Part shown: positions 8,889 through 18,704 of the stretch, one piece after another
Layout of the letters: each line of letters begins with the position of its first letter
Numbering within the stretch: the first letter of the stretch is position 1
Origin: Acidobacteriota bacterium
Lineage (GTDB): Bacteria; Acidobacteriota; Blastocatellia; HR10
Reading direction: 5' to 3'
Assembly: GCA_030550025.1 (NCBI GenBank)
Contig: JAUQQC010000008.1
Location: 49,301-113,300, forward strand
Length of the DNA: 64,000 bases
Notes under the pieces: generated by a model
What the model saw: only the letters and a program-made list of their open reading frames with translations
Database searches by the model: none
Told to the model about the DNA's origin: nothing
Program-made: the position numbers and the translations under genes

Positions 8889-9977
8889 CTACCAGTTCCG
8901 ATTCGGTCGGTTCCTCAACTGCTGAAGTTGTTGTTGGAGCTGCTGCCGGATCTGCTGTGGCGTCAGTGGCCGCCCCGGCTGTCCCTGAAGCTGCGGAAGT
9001 TGCTGCTGTTGTTTCTGCAACAGCTCCTGCTGCTCCTCGGGCAACACCTGATCGGGCGGCGGCTCTTCCTCCTCGTTGTTCATCTCCTCCATCTGCTGCC
9101 GGAGGCGTTCCTGAATCAGGCGCCGACGATCGAACGGCGTCATCGGCGTTGGCGTCGGCGTCGTCGCCGCCGTCTGTACCGCCTCCATCTCCACGCGATG
9201 GGTCACGTCGAGAAGGACGTCCTGGATCGTCACATGCGTATCCGAAGCGGCGATGACGCGCCAGCGATTCCCCCGCCGTTGATCCACGAGGTGACCGACG
9301 CGCACGGCATAGCGATCTTCGCCATTGGCCAGAAACACCAGGTCATCAATGCGTCCCACGTACTTGTACTCGGGCGCCGGAGGATCCAAGACGACGAGCG
9401 TCATGGGCGCGGAGAACTCCCCACGATCGTTGCGCACGAGGATCGTCAGCTTCCCCGGCGCGCTGATCCACTGACGTCCGATGGTCGCCTTCAACTCCGT
9501 CGGGCTGACGCGCTCGGTCGGCTGCTCTCGCCCATTGACGACGATGCGCGCGTCTTCGGGGAAGCGTTCCCCACGCACGTGGAGTACAAAATCCCCCGTG
9601 CGCGCATACACCGATTCGGGAGAGAGCGATGTCACGCGAATCGTGGGCGGCGGTCCCGCAAGCTCCTTCGGCAGGGCTGGCGCTGGAGGCACGTAGTACA
9701 CGAAGATGTTGCGACCGGCTTCAACCGTCGCGCGTCGCGCCTGCTCCTCAAGCGCGAAGAGCGGAAGGGGTCGGAAGCCCTCCTCTACTGACGATCCTCC
9801 ACCGGATGTCGCCAGCGATGAACGCGCGACGCGATTCCCGCCCGTCGAACCGATCTGGTTCGGCCGATGCGACGCCGTCCCCTCCGGATCGGAGCCGACA
9901 TCCCGAAGCCAAATGATGACCAGGATCACGAGCAACGCGCTCAAGATCACCAATCGCTTCTTGTCCACGTTTTTCAC
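8889..9977 (-). CDS. PilP/GspC-like periplasmic protein with IPT/TIG domain and Gln-rich tail
   Basis: 362 residues. The N-terminal signal anchor (LVILSALLVILVIIWL, 8-24) is followed by a low-complexity linker. Residues about 111-198 form an IPT/TIG immunoglobulin-like domain (TIRVTSLSPESVYARTGDF, FPEDARIVVNG, GKLTILVRNDRGEFS). Residues 203-265 (YKYVGRIDDLVFLANG, YAVRVGHLVDQRRGNRWRVI) resemble the PilP/GspC homology region that contacts secretin N0. The last 50 residues are rich in Gln and Leu. It has 4-nt overlaps with pilO, and position and topology match PilP. The inserted TIG domain and Gln-rich end are not standard for PilP; their roles are unknown. Confidence 0.75.
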   Translation of the reverse strand: MKNVDKKRLVILSALLVILVIIWLRDVGSDPEGTASHRPNQIGSTGGNRVARSSLATSGGGSSVEEGFRPLPLFALEEQARRATVEAGRNIFVYYVPPAPALPKELAGPPPTIRVTSLSPESVYARTGDFVLHVRGERFPEDARIVVNGREQPTERVSPTELKATIGRQWISAPGKLTILVRNDRGEFSAPMTLVVLDPPAPEYKYVGRIDDLVFLANGEDRYAVRVGHLVDQRRGNRWRVIAASDTHVTIQDVLLDVTHRVEMEAVQTAATTPTPTPMTPFDRRRLIQERLRQQMEEMNNEEEEPPPDQVLPEEQQELLQKQQQQLPQLQGQPGRPLTPQQIRQQLQQQLQQLRNRPNRNW

Positions 9978-10663
9978 GATTCTCCTCCTGATCGCCGGAA
10001 GTAGGCCGATACGGTGATTTCCAGAGAGATGGAGCCCCCGGACGCCGCTGCCGGACGCGCTCCGGCACGTTCGTCCACGCTCTTGAGTGCCAGGGACTCC
10101 ACGATCAGCAAAAGCGGGCTGCGTTCGAGCGCCGCTAGAAAGCGCCTCATGTTGGCATACTCACCGCTCACGGTGAAGGACAGGCGCAATCCCGGATAAA
10201 AACCTCGCCCTCCAGCCCGCGCGGCCGCGCCCGTTCCAGTTCGAAATTCGGCCTCTTCCATTGAACTGAACATGATGTCCGAAGAGAGGAGGACACCGCT
10301 CTCTCGTGCGATGCGGTTCACGTCCGTGAGCACTCGCGAGAGGCCGATGTCCGAATCGGGGAGATATGTTTGCTCGAAGCGGTGAAGGCTTCGACGAACC
10401 GCTTCAGGCGTTGGCGCCTCCGCCCGAGAACCAGCCTGCGCCGCGGCCACGCGTTGCCGGAGCAAGGCGATCGTCTCCTGGTTTTCCCGGAACTGCTGCT
10501 GAAGCCCCTCCACGCCCTGACGCTGACGCTCCAGGTTCCAGAAGAATCCCCCCACCGTCACCATCGCGGCCAGAGCACCCAACAAAAGAAGCAGTTCGAC
10601 GACGCCAAGTCGCTTCGCCCTCCAGAGGCGCCCATTTCGAAGCACAAAGATCGCGGCGCTCAT
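9974..10663 (-). CDS. pilO: PilO-like inner-membrane alignment protein
   Basis: 229 residues. It has a short basic cytoplasmic N-terminus, one transmembrane helix (VVELLLLLGALAAMVTVGGFF), a periplasmic coiled coil (RQRQGVEGLQQQFRENQETIALL) and a ferredoxin-like C-terminal domain containing LSFTVSGEYANMRRFLAALERSPLLLIVESL, the segment by which PilO/GspM proteins are recognised. PilN and PilO form the heterodimer that links cytoplasmic PilM to PilP and the secretin. It overlaps both neighbours by 4 nt (ATGA), implying translational coupling within the operon. Confidence 0.88.
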   Translation of the reverse strand: MSAAIFVLRNGRLWRAKRLGVVELLLLLGALAAMVTVGGFFWNLERQRQGVEGLQQQFRENQETIALLRQRVAAAQAGSRAEAPTPEAVRRSLHRFEQTYLPDSDIGLSRVLTDVNRIARESGVLLSSDIMFSSMEEAEFRTGTGAAARAGGRGFYPGLRLSFTVSGEYANMRRFLAALERSPLLLIVESLALKSVDERAGARPAAASGGSISLEITVSAYFRRSGGES

Positions 10664-11268
10664 TCTCCTCCTCCGCGGCGAGGTTCTGGGAAATAGGTCA
10701 TCTCAAGCTCATACTCGACCTCCTCGGTTCCTTCCAAGAGGCTCTGCTTTCTCGGCCGAAAGTCTCGAAAGCGACCGGAAGCGCGCAAGCGCTCCATCAC
10801 TTGCAGCACGTCGTCCAATCGCCGACCGATCAGCGTGAGCGCAACCCGAACCGGAGCGCGTCCGGGATTCAGGACGTCCACTGAGGCCGCTTCCTCCAAA
10901 GCGACGCGAATCGTCGTCACGCGGGCGTCGGCGACGAGATTCCGCTCAATGTCCTGCAAGAGGCGCGACCAGGGGAAGACGCGTCGCTCAATCAGTGTAG
11001 CGGCTGCGCGCCAGGCTTCACGTTCCAAAGGAGAGAGTTGTTCCGGGGCGACCGGCGGGGGGAGCTGCTGCCGGAGGCGTCGAACCTCCTCCTCTTGCTG
11101 CCGAACCAATCCCGCCAGGGCGTCCGCCTGCCGTGCCAGACTCCGGGCTCGCACCGCAAGCATCAGGCTCACCCCTACGCATATGCTCACCAAAAGACCG
11201 ACGCCCGCGATCCAAGCGCGGCGATTGCGGAAAGGCTCGCTGGCCAAGTTGATCCACACGCGCATCAT
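10660..11268 (-). CDS. pilN: PilN-like inner-membrane alignment protein
   Basis: About 202 residues from the tandem ATG ATG at 11268/11265. An upstream ATG (11376) would add 36 residues of uncharacteristic sequence, and family members start directly with a short INL(L) segment, here VWINLASEPF. That peptide binds PilM in characterised systems. One transmembrane helix (WIAGVGLLVSICVGVSLML) leads to a coiled coil (RQEEEVRRLRQQL) and an alpha/beta domain with WSRLLQDIERNLVADARVTTI. It is the first gene of the ten-gene pilus/secretion operon. 142 nt separate it from the OmpA-like gene, the likely place for the operon promoter, though no clear -35/-10 pair stood out. Confidence 0.85.
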   Translation of the reverse strand: MMRVWINLASEPFRNRRAWIAGVGLLVSICVGVSLMLAVRARSLARQADALAGLVRQQEEEVRRLRQQLPPPVAPEQLSPLEREAWRAAATLIERRVFPWSRLLQDIERNLVADARVTTIRVALEEAASVDVLNPGRAPVRVALTLIGRRLDDVLQVMERLRASGRFRDFRPRKQSLLEGTEEVEYELEMTYFPEPRRGGGE

Positions 11269-11410
11269 CCCTTGTATGATACCACTTTCGCCAAGCCATA
11301 AGAAGAGACGCCTCCAGTGGGGACGAGTTCCACAATTTCTCCCCCTCCAGGCGAGGAGGGCCTCGGACGACCTCACCGATCGCCCAGGAGACGCGCGAGC
11401 GCAAGGGGGA

Positions 11411-13585
11411 CTATCGAGGCATTTCGGCCCCCTCCGGCACGATCCACAGCTCCAGGCGGCGATTCATCCGCCGCTCCCCGCTTGGATGCGGCCGCGCGGT
11501 ACCAATGACCCGGATGATGATCCGCGCGGGATCGATGCGTCGGCGCGTGACCAGATACGCTCGCGCGTTCTCCGCGCGACGTCGGGCCACATCCCGAACC
11601 TCACTGCGATCCGCATACGCCAGGATCACCAGGCGCGCCCGCGGGTCTCGAAGCAACCGATCGGCCACATCGTCCAAAGCCGCTTTGTGCTCATTGGTGA
11701 TCCGAGCCGCATTTTGCGGGAAGAAGAGTTCGCCCACCCGAATGGGCGTCGGACGCGGGAGCGAATGCACAAGGATGGTGCGAGAATCAGCGTCCGTGCC
11801 GCCGCGTCCGTCCTCAACGCGTAATGCGATCGTGACTGAGACCGGTGGCGCGCCCGGCCCTGCCGTAAAGCCCGTCGTATTGAGCCGCACCTCGGGCCCT
11901 GTCCCCTCGATCGTGCCGAGCGAAGCGGACCAGAAGTAGGAGAGCGGGTCGCCGTCCGGATCCGTCGCCACGGCGCGAATGGCCAGCAGGTCGCCATCGG
12001 TGATCTGCCCGGCGATCTGCGGTGTGCCCACGACGGTGATCTCAATCGCTTCGATGCGCGGCGGACGGTTTGGCGGAGGCGGCGGAGGTGGTGGAGCGGG
12101 CGCCAAGACCGTGATCGTCTTGCTGGCCGTGTCCGATCCGCCGCGACCATCATCTACGGTGACGGTCACCGTCACGCGAACGGGTGGAGCGCCGACGTTC
12201 GGATTCACCCCCCTGGTCTCAAGCGTGACGTTCGAGCCGGTGCCCCTGATGCGCCCGGCCGTCGTCTCCCAGGTGTAGATCAAGAAGTCGCCATCGGGAT
12301 CATACGCGCGCACGGTGAACTGAACCGGCTCGCCATCGGTCACCTGCTCCTTGTCCGCTTCCAATGCCGTGATGACCGGAGGCCGATTCGGTGGCGGCAG
12401 CACCGGGCGTGCCTTGCGGCGTCCGAGGCTCAGCGTGATGACGAAGCCGTTGGCATCGTCTTTGTGCACGGTGACCAAAATCGGATCCTCGGAGAAGAAA
12501 GCGCGCCGATCCGCATTCGTCAGGAACATGCGCCATCCGCCCCCGAGTTGAACCCGCCCCTCGCGCAGCAGAAATCGCGCGCCGAGGAGCAGGTCCATCG
12601 GATTCACAGGATTCAGCAGGGGCGTCCCCCCTCCAACGAAGACCTTCGAATTCAGCTCCGCCGTATAGATCACTGACCGATGCACGCCTAGCTCCAACCC
12701 GGCATTGAGCAGCAGCTCGTCGCGGCGATCGAGGATCTTCACGCCTCCCCGATGCACGCTTCCGGTGGCAACGTATCCGAGGTTTTGATGCAGACGCAGG
12801 CGCTCTCCCCAGAAGGTCTCGCTGAAGATCAGCACCATTCCGCCGTCCACGGCTCCTGCGCCGCGGCCGTGCGCGAGCGCCGAGAAGTGGCGAGCCGAGG
12901 GCAGCCGAAGCAACGCCGCCGCGCCCCACGCAAAACGTCGATCCGGATCGGAGAGCCCGACCTTCATCCCGAGTGTGAAATTCCCCAATCCATTCGAGGA
13001 CATGCGCGGACCGCTCTCATCGGCGAAGGGAAAGAAGGGAAAGTCGTTGTAATAACTCGGCCGATCGAACGGTCCGAATCCGGGAAATCGAAACGCTAAG
13101 GCCCCCAAGGCCGGGAGAATACCCCCCCCCGGCGCGCTCGTCCCCGGGAAGAAGGCCGTTCCATCTCGTCCACCTCGCGGTGGGCCGAAGGCGCGAAGGG
13201 GATCGGCTCCCGGCCCCCCGAACCGCAGGCGCCCGAGATTGAATCCGCTGCCGCTTAACAGGAACGGCTGACGCGTCGTCACCTGCTGGAAGAAATCAAT
13301 GTTCCCGAAGACCTCGACCCGATCCGTCAGCCCCAGGGTGAAATTCACAGGGATCTGGTTGACATCAATGTCCCCCGGGTCTCGATCGAAGTTATTCCAG
13401 AAGACGCTCCAGGTCCATTCGCCCCGGCGAAGCGTGCGCGCGCTCCAGGTCCCGAATAATCCCATGCTCGATCCGCCGACGAGCGTCGAGGTCGTGGGCG
13501 AAGGGGCCTGGGCTTGCTGTCCCGCGATCGAGCGCACCCCACACCACAGGATGACGATGAGCCACAGCACCGAGCGTCGCTTCAT
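11411..13585 (-). CDS. Outer-membrane protein with barrel-like N-terminus, two PKD-type domains and OmpA domain
   Basis: 724 residues with a signal peptide (cleavage near SIAGQ). Residues about 30-395 are rich in aromatic, Gly-containing strands (LRRGEWTWSVFWNNF, LGNFTLGMKVGLSD, WRMFLTNADRRAFF), suggesting an outer-membrane barrel. Two PKD-like repeats follow, each starting NRPP and containing DPDGD and a VDDGRGG / VEDGRGG turn, separated by a nine-proline linker. The last ~115 residues form an OmpA peptidoglycan-binding domain (LVILAYADRSEVRDVARRRAENARAYL, IIRVIGTARP). It lies 13 nt behind mqnA and upstream of the pilus operon. It may tether the envelope; a link to the pilus is only positional. 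Confidence 0.85.
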   Translation of the reverse strand: MKRRSVLWLIVILWCGVRSIAGQQAQAPSPTTSTLVGGSSMGLFGTWSARTLRRGEWTWSVFWNNFDRDPGDIDVNQIPVNFTLGLTDRVEVFGNIDFFQQVTTRQPFLLSGSGFNLGRLRFGGPGADPLRAFGPPRGGRDGTAFFPGTSAPGGGILPALGALAFRFPGFGPFDRPSYYNDFPFFPFADESGPRMSSNGLGNFTLGMKVGLSDPDRRFAWGAAALLRLPSARHFSALAHGRGAGAVDGGMVLIFSETFWGERLRLHQNLGYVATGSVHRGGVKILDRRDELLLNAGLELGVHRSVIYTAELNSKVFVGGGTPLLNPVNPMDLLLGARFLLREGRVQLGGGWRMFLTNADRRAFFSEDPILVTVHKDDANGFVITLSLGRRKARPVLPPPNRPPVITALEADKEQVTDGEPVQFTVRAYDPDGDFLIYTWETTAGRIRGTGSNVTLETRGVNPNVGAPPVRVTVTVTVDDGRGGSDTASKTITVLAPAPPPPPPPPNRPPRIEAIEITVVGTPQIAGQITDGDLLAIRAVATDPDGDPLSYFWSASLGTIEGTGPEVRLNTTGFTAGPGAPPVSVTIALRVEDGRGGTDADSRTILVHSLPRPTPIRVGELFFPQNAARITNEHKAALDDVADRLLRDPRARLVILAYADRSEVRDVARRRAENARAYLVTRRRIDPARIIIRVIGTARPHPSGERRMNRRLELWIVPEGAEMPR

Positions 13586-13598
13586 GACCCCCTCCTTA

Positions 13599-14429
13599 TC
13601 AGCTCCGCACCGAGAGAAAGCGCAACGGCCGTACTTCGCTCACCACCCCTACCCGATGCGCGAGATCGTAAAAGAGCGTGAGACTGGAGACCCCTTCCTC
13701 ATCCAGATCGTACGCGACCGATTCGTCCAAATACCGTCGGAGGAACTCCGGTGGCAGCTCGAGCGCCTCCGCATAGCGCGCGACGATCCAATCCCGATGT
13801 CGAAGCCCCTCTTCCTTCGCCTGTCGGAAATCCACGCCCGTTCCGTGCCCCCAGCGCTCTCCTCGAACAGCCCAGAAGGCGAAGACTAGGGGCTTCCCCG
13901 TACACTCTCGCCACAGCCGTGCATAGTCGTAGAAGCGGAGGTCCCGACGATGATAGCGCACCCGAAGGGCCGGATCCCCAATCAGAAGGGCGGCATCGGC
14001 GACCGAGAGCATGGCGTCCACATCTGGCGGCCATGGGATGTATTGCACGCGACGGCCCAAGAAGTGCTCGAAAAAGATGCGCGTCAGCGCTGCGCCGGTC
14101 CGCGAGGAGATGTCCAGCGCGACGCGCCGCACGCGCTCCATCGGCTCGCGCGACGCGAGGAACACACTCTGCACCTCATGCGGGGAGACGACGGCGACTC
14201 CGGGGACGACCGCCACGCCTTCGATCCGCTGATATTCGATGACGGGAATCAATGCCGCATCCACCTGCCTATCCCGCAAGAGCTCGCCGCAAGTCGAAGG
14301 CGCCGTATGCGGGAGGAAAAGGACCGCCTCACGAAGGGACCCATAAAGGAAGCTGTAGCACAATGGTGCCGAGTTCAAGTAGGTCGAGGCCGCGATCACC
14401 AACCGCTCCGTCACCGTCGCACGTTCCAC
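13599..14429 (-). CDS. mqnA: Chorismate dehydratase MqnA (futalosine menaquinone pathway)
   Basis: 276 residues. MqnA converts chorismate to 3-[(1-carboxyvinyl)oxy]benzoate, the first step of futalosine-dependent menaquinone synthesis. The family pattern is clear: IAASTYLNSAPLCYSF at the start (the N-x-x-P substrate loop), VDAALIPVIEYQRI, the central ALDISSRTGAAL and ALLIGDPALRVRY, and KPLVFAFWAVRG. The start is a GTG with GAGGG four bases upstream, downstream of a good promoter at 14460-14488. Chorismate itself is supplied by aroC, also in this window. No other mqn gene is visible. Confidence 0.93.
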   Translation of the reverse strand: MERATVTERLVIAASTYLNSAPLCYSFLYGSLREAVLFLPHTAPSTCGELLRDRQVDAALIPVIEYQRIEGVAVVPGVAVVSPHEVQSVFLASREPMERVRRVALDISSRTGAALTRIFFEHFLGRRVQYIPWPPDVDAMLSVADAALLIGDPALRVRYHRRDLRFYDYARLWRECTGKPLVFAFWAVRGERWGHGTGVDFRQAKEEGLRHRDWIVARYAEALELPPEFLRRYLDESVAYDLDEEGVSSLTLFYDLAHRVGVVSEVRPLRFLSVRS

Positions 14430-14459
14430 TTGGCCCTCGAATTCAACATCCCGCCCGCT

Positions 14460-14488
14460 ATACTACGGGAATCGCTGCCATTTGGCAA
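14460..14488 (-). promoter_or_regulatory. Sigma-70-type promoter for mqnA
   Basis: On the minus strand TTGCCA (14488-14483) and TAGTAT (14465-14460) are separated by exactly 17 nt. The predicted start site lies about 24 nt before the mqnA GTG, leaving room for its GAGGG ribosome-binding site. The mqnA and PKD/OmpA genes are 13 nt apart, so both are probably transcribed from here. Confidence 0.6.
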
Positions 14489-14524
14489 GCAGGACGTGAG
14501 TCGAAATTGAGGAGAACCCGCAGC

Positions 14525-14761
14525 TCAGCGCCCTTCCTCCAAGAACCACGCGCCGAGTTGCTCATCGCGTCGCAACGTGAGGAAGCCTCCTTCGGCGCGA
14601 ATCCGAAACCGTCTCCAGATTCGCCCCTCGCTCAGCTCTACCACTTCTTCAACGACCTCTTCCACCGGGATCCACCGCCCGCCGCGCTCAAATGCCGTCG
14701 GGCGTTGTTCCCCCCGATACCCCGCATAGGCCCGGACATTGACGGGTAGATACGGCATCAC
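14525..14761 (-). CDS. Small conserved-looking protein of unknown function
   Basis: 78 residues (ATG ATG start at 14761/14758). The sequence contains a Tyr/Val start (PYLPVNVRAYAGY), a Trp-Ile-Pro-Val segment with acidic helix (VEEVVEEVVELSEG) and a beta-rich end (FRIRAEGGFLTLRRDEQLGAWFL). No domain is recognised; the shape suggests a small soluble beta-strand domain. It follows yggT by 42 nt in the same direction and is the last gene of the galU-to-yggT run, which supports it being real. The gap to mqnA carries the mqnA promoter. Confidence 0.6.
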   Translation of the reverse strand: MMPYLPVNVRAYAGYRGEQRPTAFERGGRWIPVEEVVEEVVELSEGRIWRRFRIRAEGGFLTLRRDEQLGAWFLEEGR

Positions 14762-14803
14762 CCCTACCCTCGGCTGCGCGACAGCGCAGGATGCGCGATC
14801 GCG

Positions 14804-15409
14804 CTATCCGAAGAACGCGACCTGCACGAGCCAGGAGAGGATCAAGAGAGCGAAATACGCCACCAGCGGCGTCAGATCGAACATCCCAATCGGCGGCACC
14901 ACGCGCCGCAGCGGGGCGGTGATTCGCTCGAACCCCCACCAAATGAAGCGCACAAGTCGCCCCCGATAGAGACCGATCCAGGAGAAGACGACGCCGAAGA
15001 TGACGCAGATCATTGCCACCGAGAGTGCGAGAAAAAGCGTGTGCCCGATGAAGTACCGCGCGCCGAAGCCCAGATCGCCCTGCGCGAAGAACCGCGCGGC
15101 CATCCCGAACCCGATCGCCACGCGATGCAGATCGTCCACGAAATGGAGGCCGAAGGCGAGCACCACGATCGCGAGGATGATGAAGAGCACGGGCGCCAGA
15201 TCGTACCGCGAAGCGAACGCCAGCGGATTGCGCCGCAAGGGCATGAGCAGCGGCTCGCTCCATCGCCGAATCACGTAAGGGAACCAACCAAAAGGGTTCA
15301 AGCGTAACCCGTCCACGATCATTCGTGCTACGACCAGTCCCACCGCGAACACAAACGCCACCCACAGAAATCCACGGATCGTCTCGAAGATGAACCCCAC
15401 GATGTTCAT
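14804..15409 (-). CDS. yggT: YggT family membrane protein (long, two-module form)
   Basis: 201 residues with four to six hydrophobic helices (FLWVAFVFAVGLVVARMI, LAPVLFIILAIVVLAF, LFLALSVAMICVIFGVVFSWIGLY, LTPLVAYFALLILSWLVQVAFF). Two YggT-type elements are visible: NPFGWFPYVIRRWSEPLLMPLRR and FIWWGFERITAPLRRVVPPIGMFDLTP, the latter a textbook family motif. The function is unsettled; links to cell division, osmotic stress and membrane-protein organisation are reported for homologues. It overlaps yggS by 4 nt, a pairing conserved across many bacteria, so the two are translationally coupled. Confidence 0.92.
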   Translation of the reverse strand: MNIVGFIFETIRGFLWVAFVFAVGLVVARMIVDGLRLNPFGWFPYVIRRWSEPLLMPLRRNPLAFASRYDLAPVLFIILAIVVLAFGLHFVDDLHRVAIGFGMAARFFAQGDLGFGARYFIGHTLFLALSVAMICVIFGVVFSWIGLYRGRLVRFIWWGFERITAPLRRVVPPIGMFDLTPLVAYFALLILSWLVQVAFFG

Positions 15410-16101
15410 GGCAGACGTTCCCCGAAGATCGCGCGCCCGATGCGGACCAGAGTCGCTCCTTCCTCGATGGCGACTTCGAAATCGTGGCTCATGCCCATTG
15501 AGAGGTCTTCAAGCGGTGACTCGAAGATCTCCCGCGCGTTCAACTCCCTCAAGCACTCGGCCAGTCGGCGAAAGTAGGGACGAACGCGCTCGGGATCCTC
15601 GAAATATGGAGGGATGGCCATCAATCCTCGGATGGCCAGATGGCGAAGGGGGCGACATGCGCGCGCCACTTCGATGAGTTGCTCCACCGGGATGCCGAAT
15701 TTCGTCGGCTCCCCCGCCAGATTCACCTGCAGCAGGACGGGGATCGTGCGTCCTTGCTCTCCGGCGATGCGATCGAGCCGCTCGGCCAACCGAACGCTGT
15801 CGAGCGAATGGATCACGTGGAAGAGCGCAGCGGCTTTCCGCGCCTTATTCGATTGAAGATGCCCGACCAGATGCCATGCGACCGGGGCCCGGATCTCAGC
15901 GATCTTCCGCTCCGCCTCCTGAACGCGATTCTCGCCGAAGTGAGTGAGCCCGGCGGCGATCGCCGCGCGAATGCGCCCAGCCTCCACACCTTTGGTCACG
16001 GCCACGAGCGTGATCTCCTCGGGCGAGCGTCCCGCGCGTTCGGCGGCGCGACGAATTCGCTCGCGCACGAGCGCGATCCGTTCGGCAATCTCTCCCGCCA
16101 T
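15406..16101 (-). CDS. yggS: PLP homeostasis protein (YggS/PROSC family)
   Basis: 231 residues from the ATG at 16101. Upstream codons (from 16140) fall inside the promoter, so the inner start is preferred, and the protein then begins MAGEIAERIALVRERI as usual for the family. PLP-lysine region LVAVTKGVEAGRIRAAIA, then HFGENRVQEAERK, WHLVGHLQSNKARKA, IHSLDSVRLAERL, LLQVNLAGEPTKFG, LRHLAIRGLMAIPPY and LSMGMSHDFEVAIEEGATLVRIGRAIFG all match. It buffers pyridoxal 5'-phosphate and has no known enzymatic turnover. Predicted transcription starts only a few bases before the ATG, suggesting near-leaderless translation. Confidence 0.94.
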   Translation of the reverse strand: MAGEIAERIALVRERIRRAAERAGRSPEEITLVAVTKGVEAGRIRAAIAAGLTHFGENRVQEAERKIAEIRAPVAWHLVGHLQSNKARKAAALFHVIHSLDSVRLAERLDRIAGEQGRTIPVLLQVNLAGEPTKFGIPVEQLIEVARACRPLRHLAIRGLMAIPPYFEDPERVRPYFRRLAECLRELNAREIFESPLEDLSMGMSHDFEVAIEEGATLVRIGRAIFGERLP

Positions 16102-16111
16102 CCATTCGGGC

Positions 16112-16140
16112 AGTATATCAAACGCGTCGCAGTGAGACAA
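16112..16140 (-). promoter_or_regulatory. Promoter directly in front of yggS
   Basis: Minus-strand TTGTCT (16140-16135) and TATACT (16117-16112) are spaced by 17 nt. Transcription would begin around 16105, about 4 nt before the preferred yggS ATG, and no Shine-Dalgarno sequence is present. This supports a leaderless or near-leaderless message. Confidence 0.55.
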
Positions 16141-16218
16141 ACCGCCTCCTTTTTCGCGCGCCTTCGGAAGCTGCTCGGCGCGCCGAACGCATCACAACCC
16201 TCTCGTGAGAGGGCCGCG

Positions 16219-16650
16219 CTACTCTCGCTTGAGCGAGGCCAGAAACGCCTCGATGCCGGCCTGCGCGACCAACCGATCTTGTTCCGGCGTCCCTGAGCTG
16301 CAACCGACGCCGCCGACGATGTGCCCGTCCACGAAGACTGGCAAGCCGCCACCGAAGATCATGAACCGGCCCTGATTGCTGACATGAATGCCAAAGGCCG
16401 GTCCTCCCGGCTGCGCGATCTCCGCATATTCATGCGTCGCCTTGCGCGCCCCCGCCGCCGTGAACGCTTTGTTGATGGCGATGTCAATGCTGGTGATCTT
16501 CGCTCCATCCATGCGATGGAAGGCGAGCAGATTCCCGCCATCGTCCACGACGGCGATGTCCATCGGAACGCCGATCTCCCGCGCCTTGCGTTCGGCGCCT
16601 TCCAGGATGATCTTGGCATCGTCGAGTGTCAGTTTCGGAACGGTGATCAT
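16219..16650 (-). CDS. DUF336 (GlcG/HbpS-like) protein
   Basis: 143 residues from the ATG at 16650, preceded by GGAGG in a purine-rich run; an upstream ATG (16695) lacks this. Family motifs are clear: LTLDDAKIILEGAERKARE, MDIAVVDDGGNLLAFHRMDGA, SIDIAINKAFTAAGARK, GGGLPVFVDGHIVGGVGCSSGTPEQD. DUF336 members include heme-binding HbpS, the PduO C-terminal domain and GlcG, so a small-molecule or redox sensing role is possible, but none can be assigned. It lies between the RNB exonuclease and yggS; a short hairpin at 16198-16213 follows its stop. Confidence 0.92.
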   Translation of the reverse strand: MITVPKLTLDDAKIILEGAERKAREIGVPMDIAVVDDGGNLLAFHRMDGAKITSIDIAINKAFTAAGARKATHEYAEIAQPGGPAFGIHVSNQGRFMIFGGGLPVFVDGHIVGGVGCSSGTPEQDRLVAQAGIEAFLASLKRE

Positions 16651-16691
16651 CTCCCCCCTCCTCCACCCGTCAGATTTGCTGTGGCGCTCGC

Positions 16692-18701
<2,010 letters not shown>

Positions 18702-18704
18702 CGC

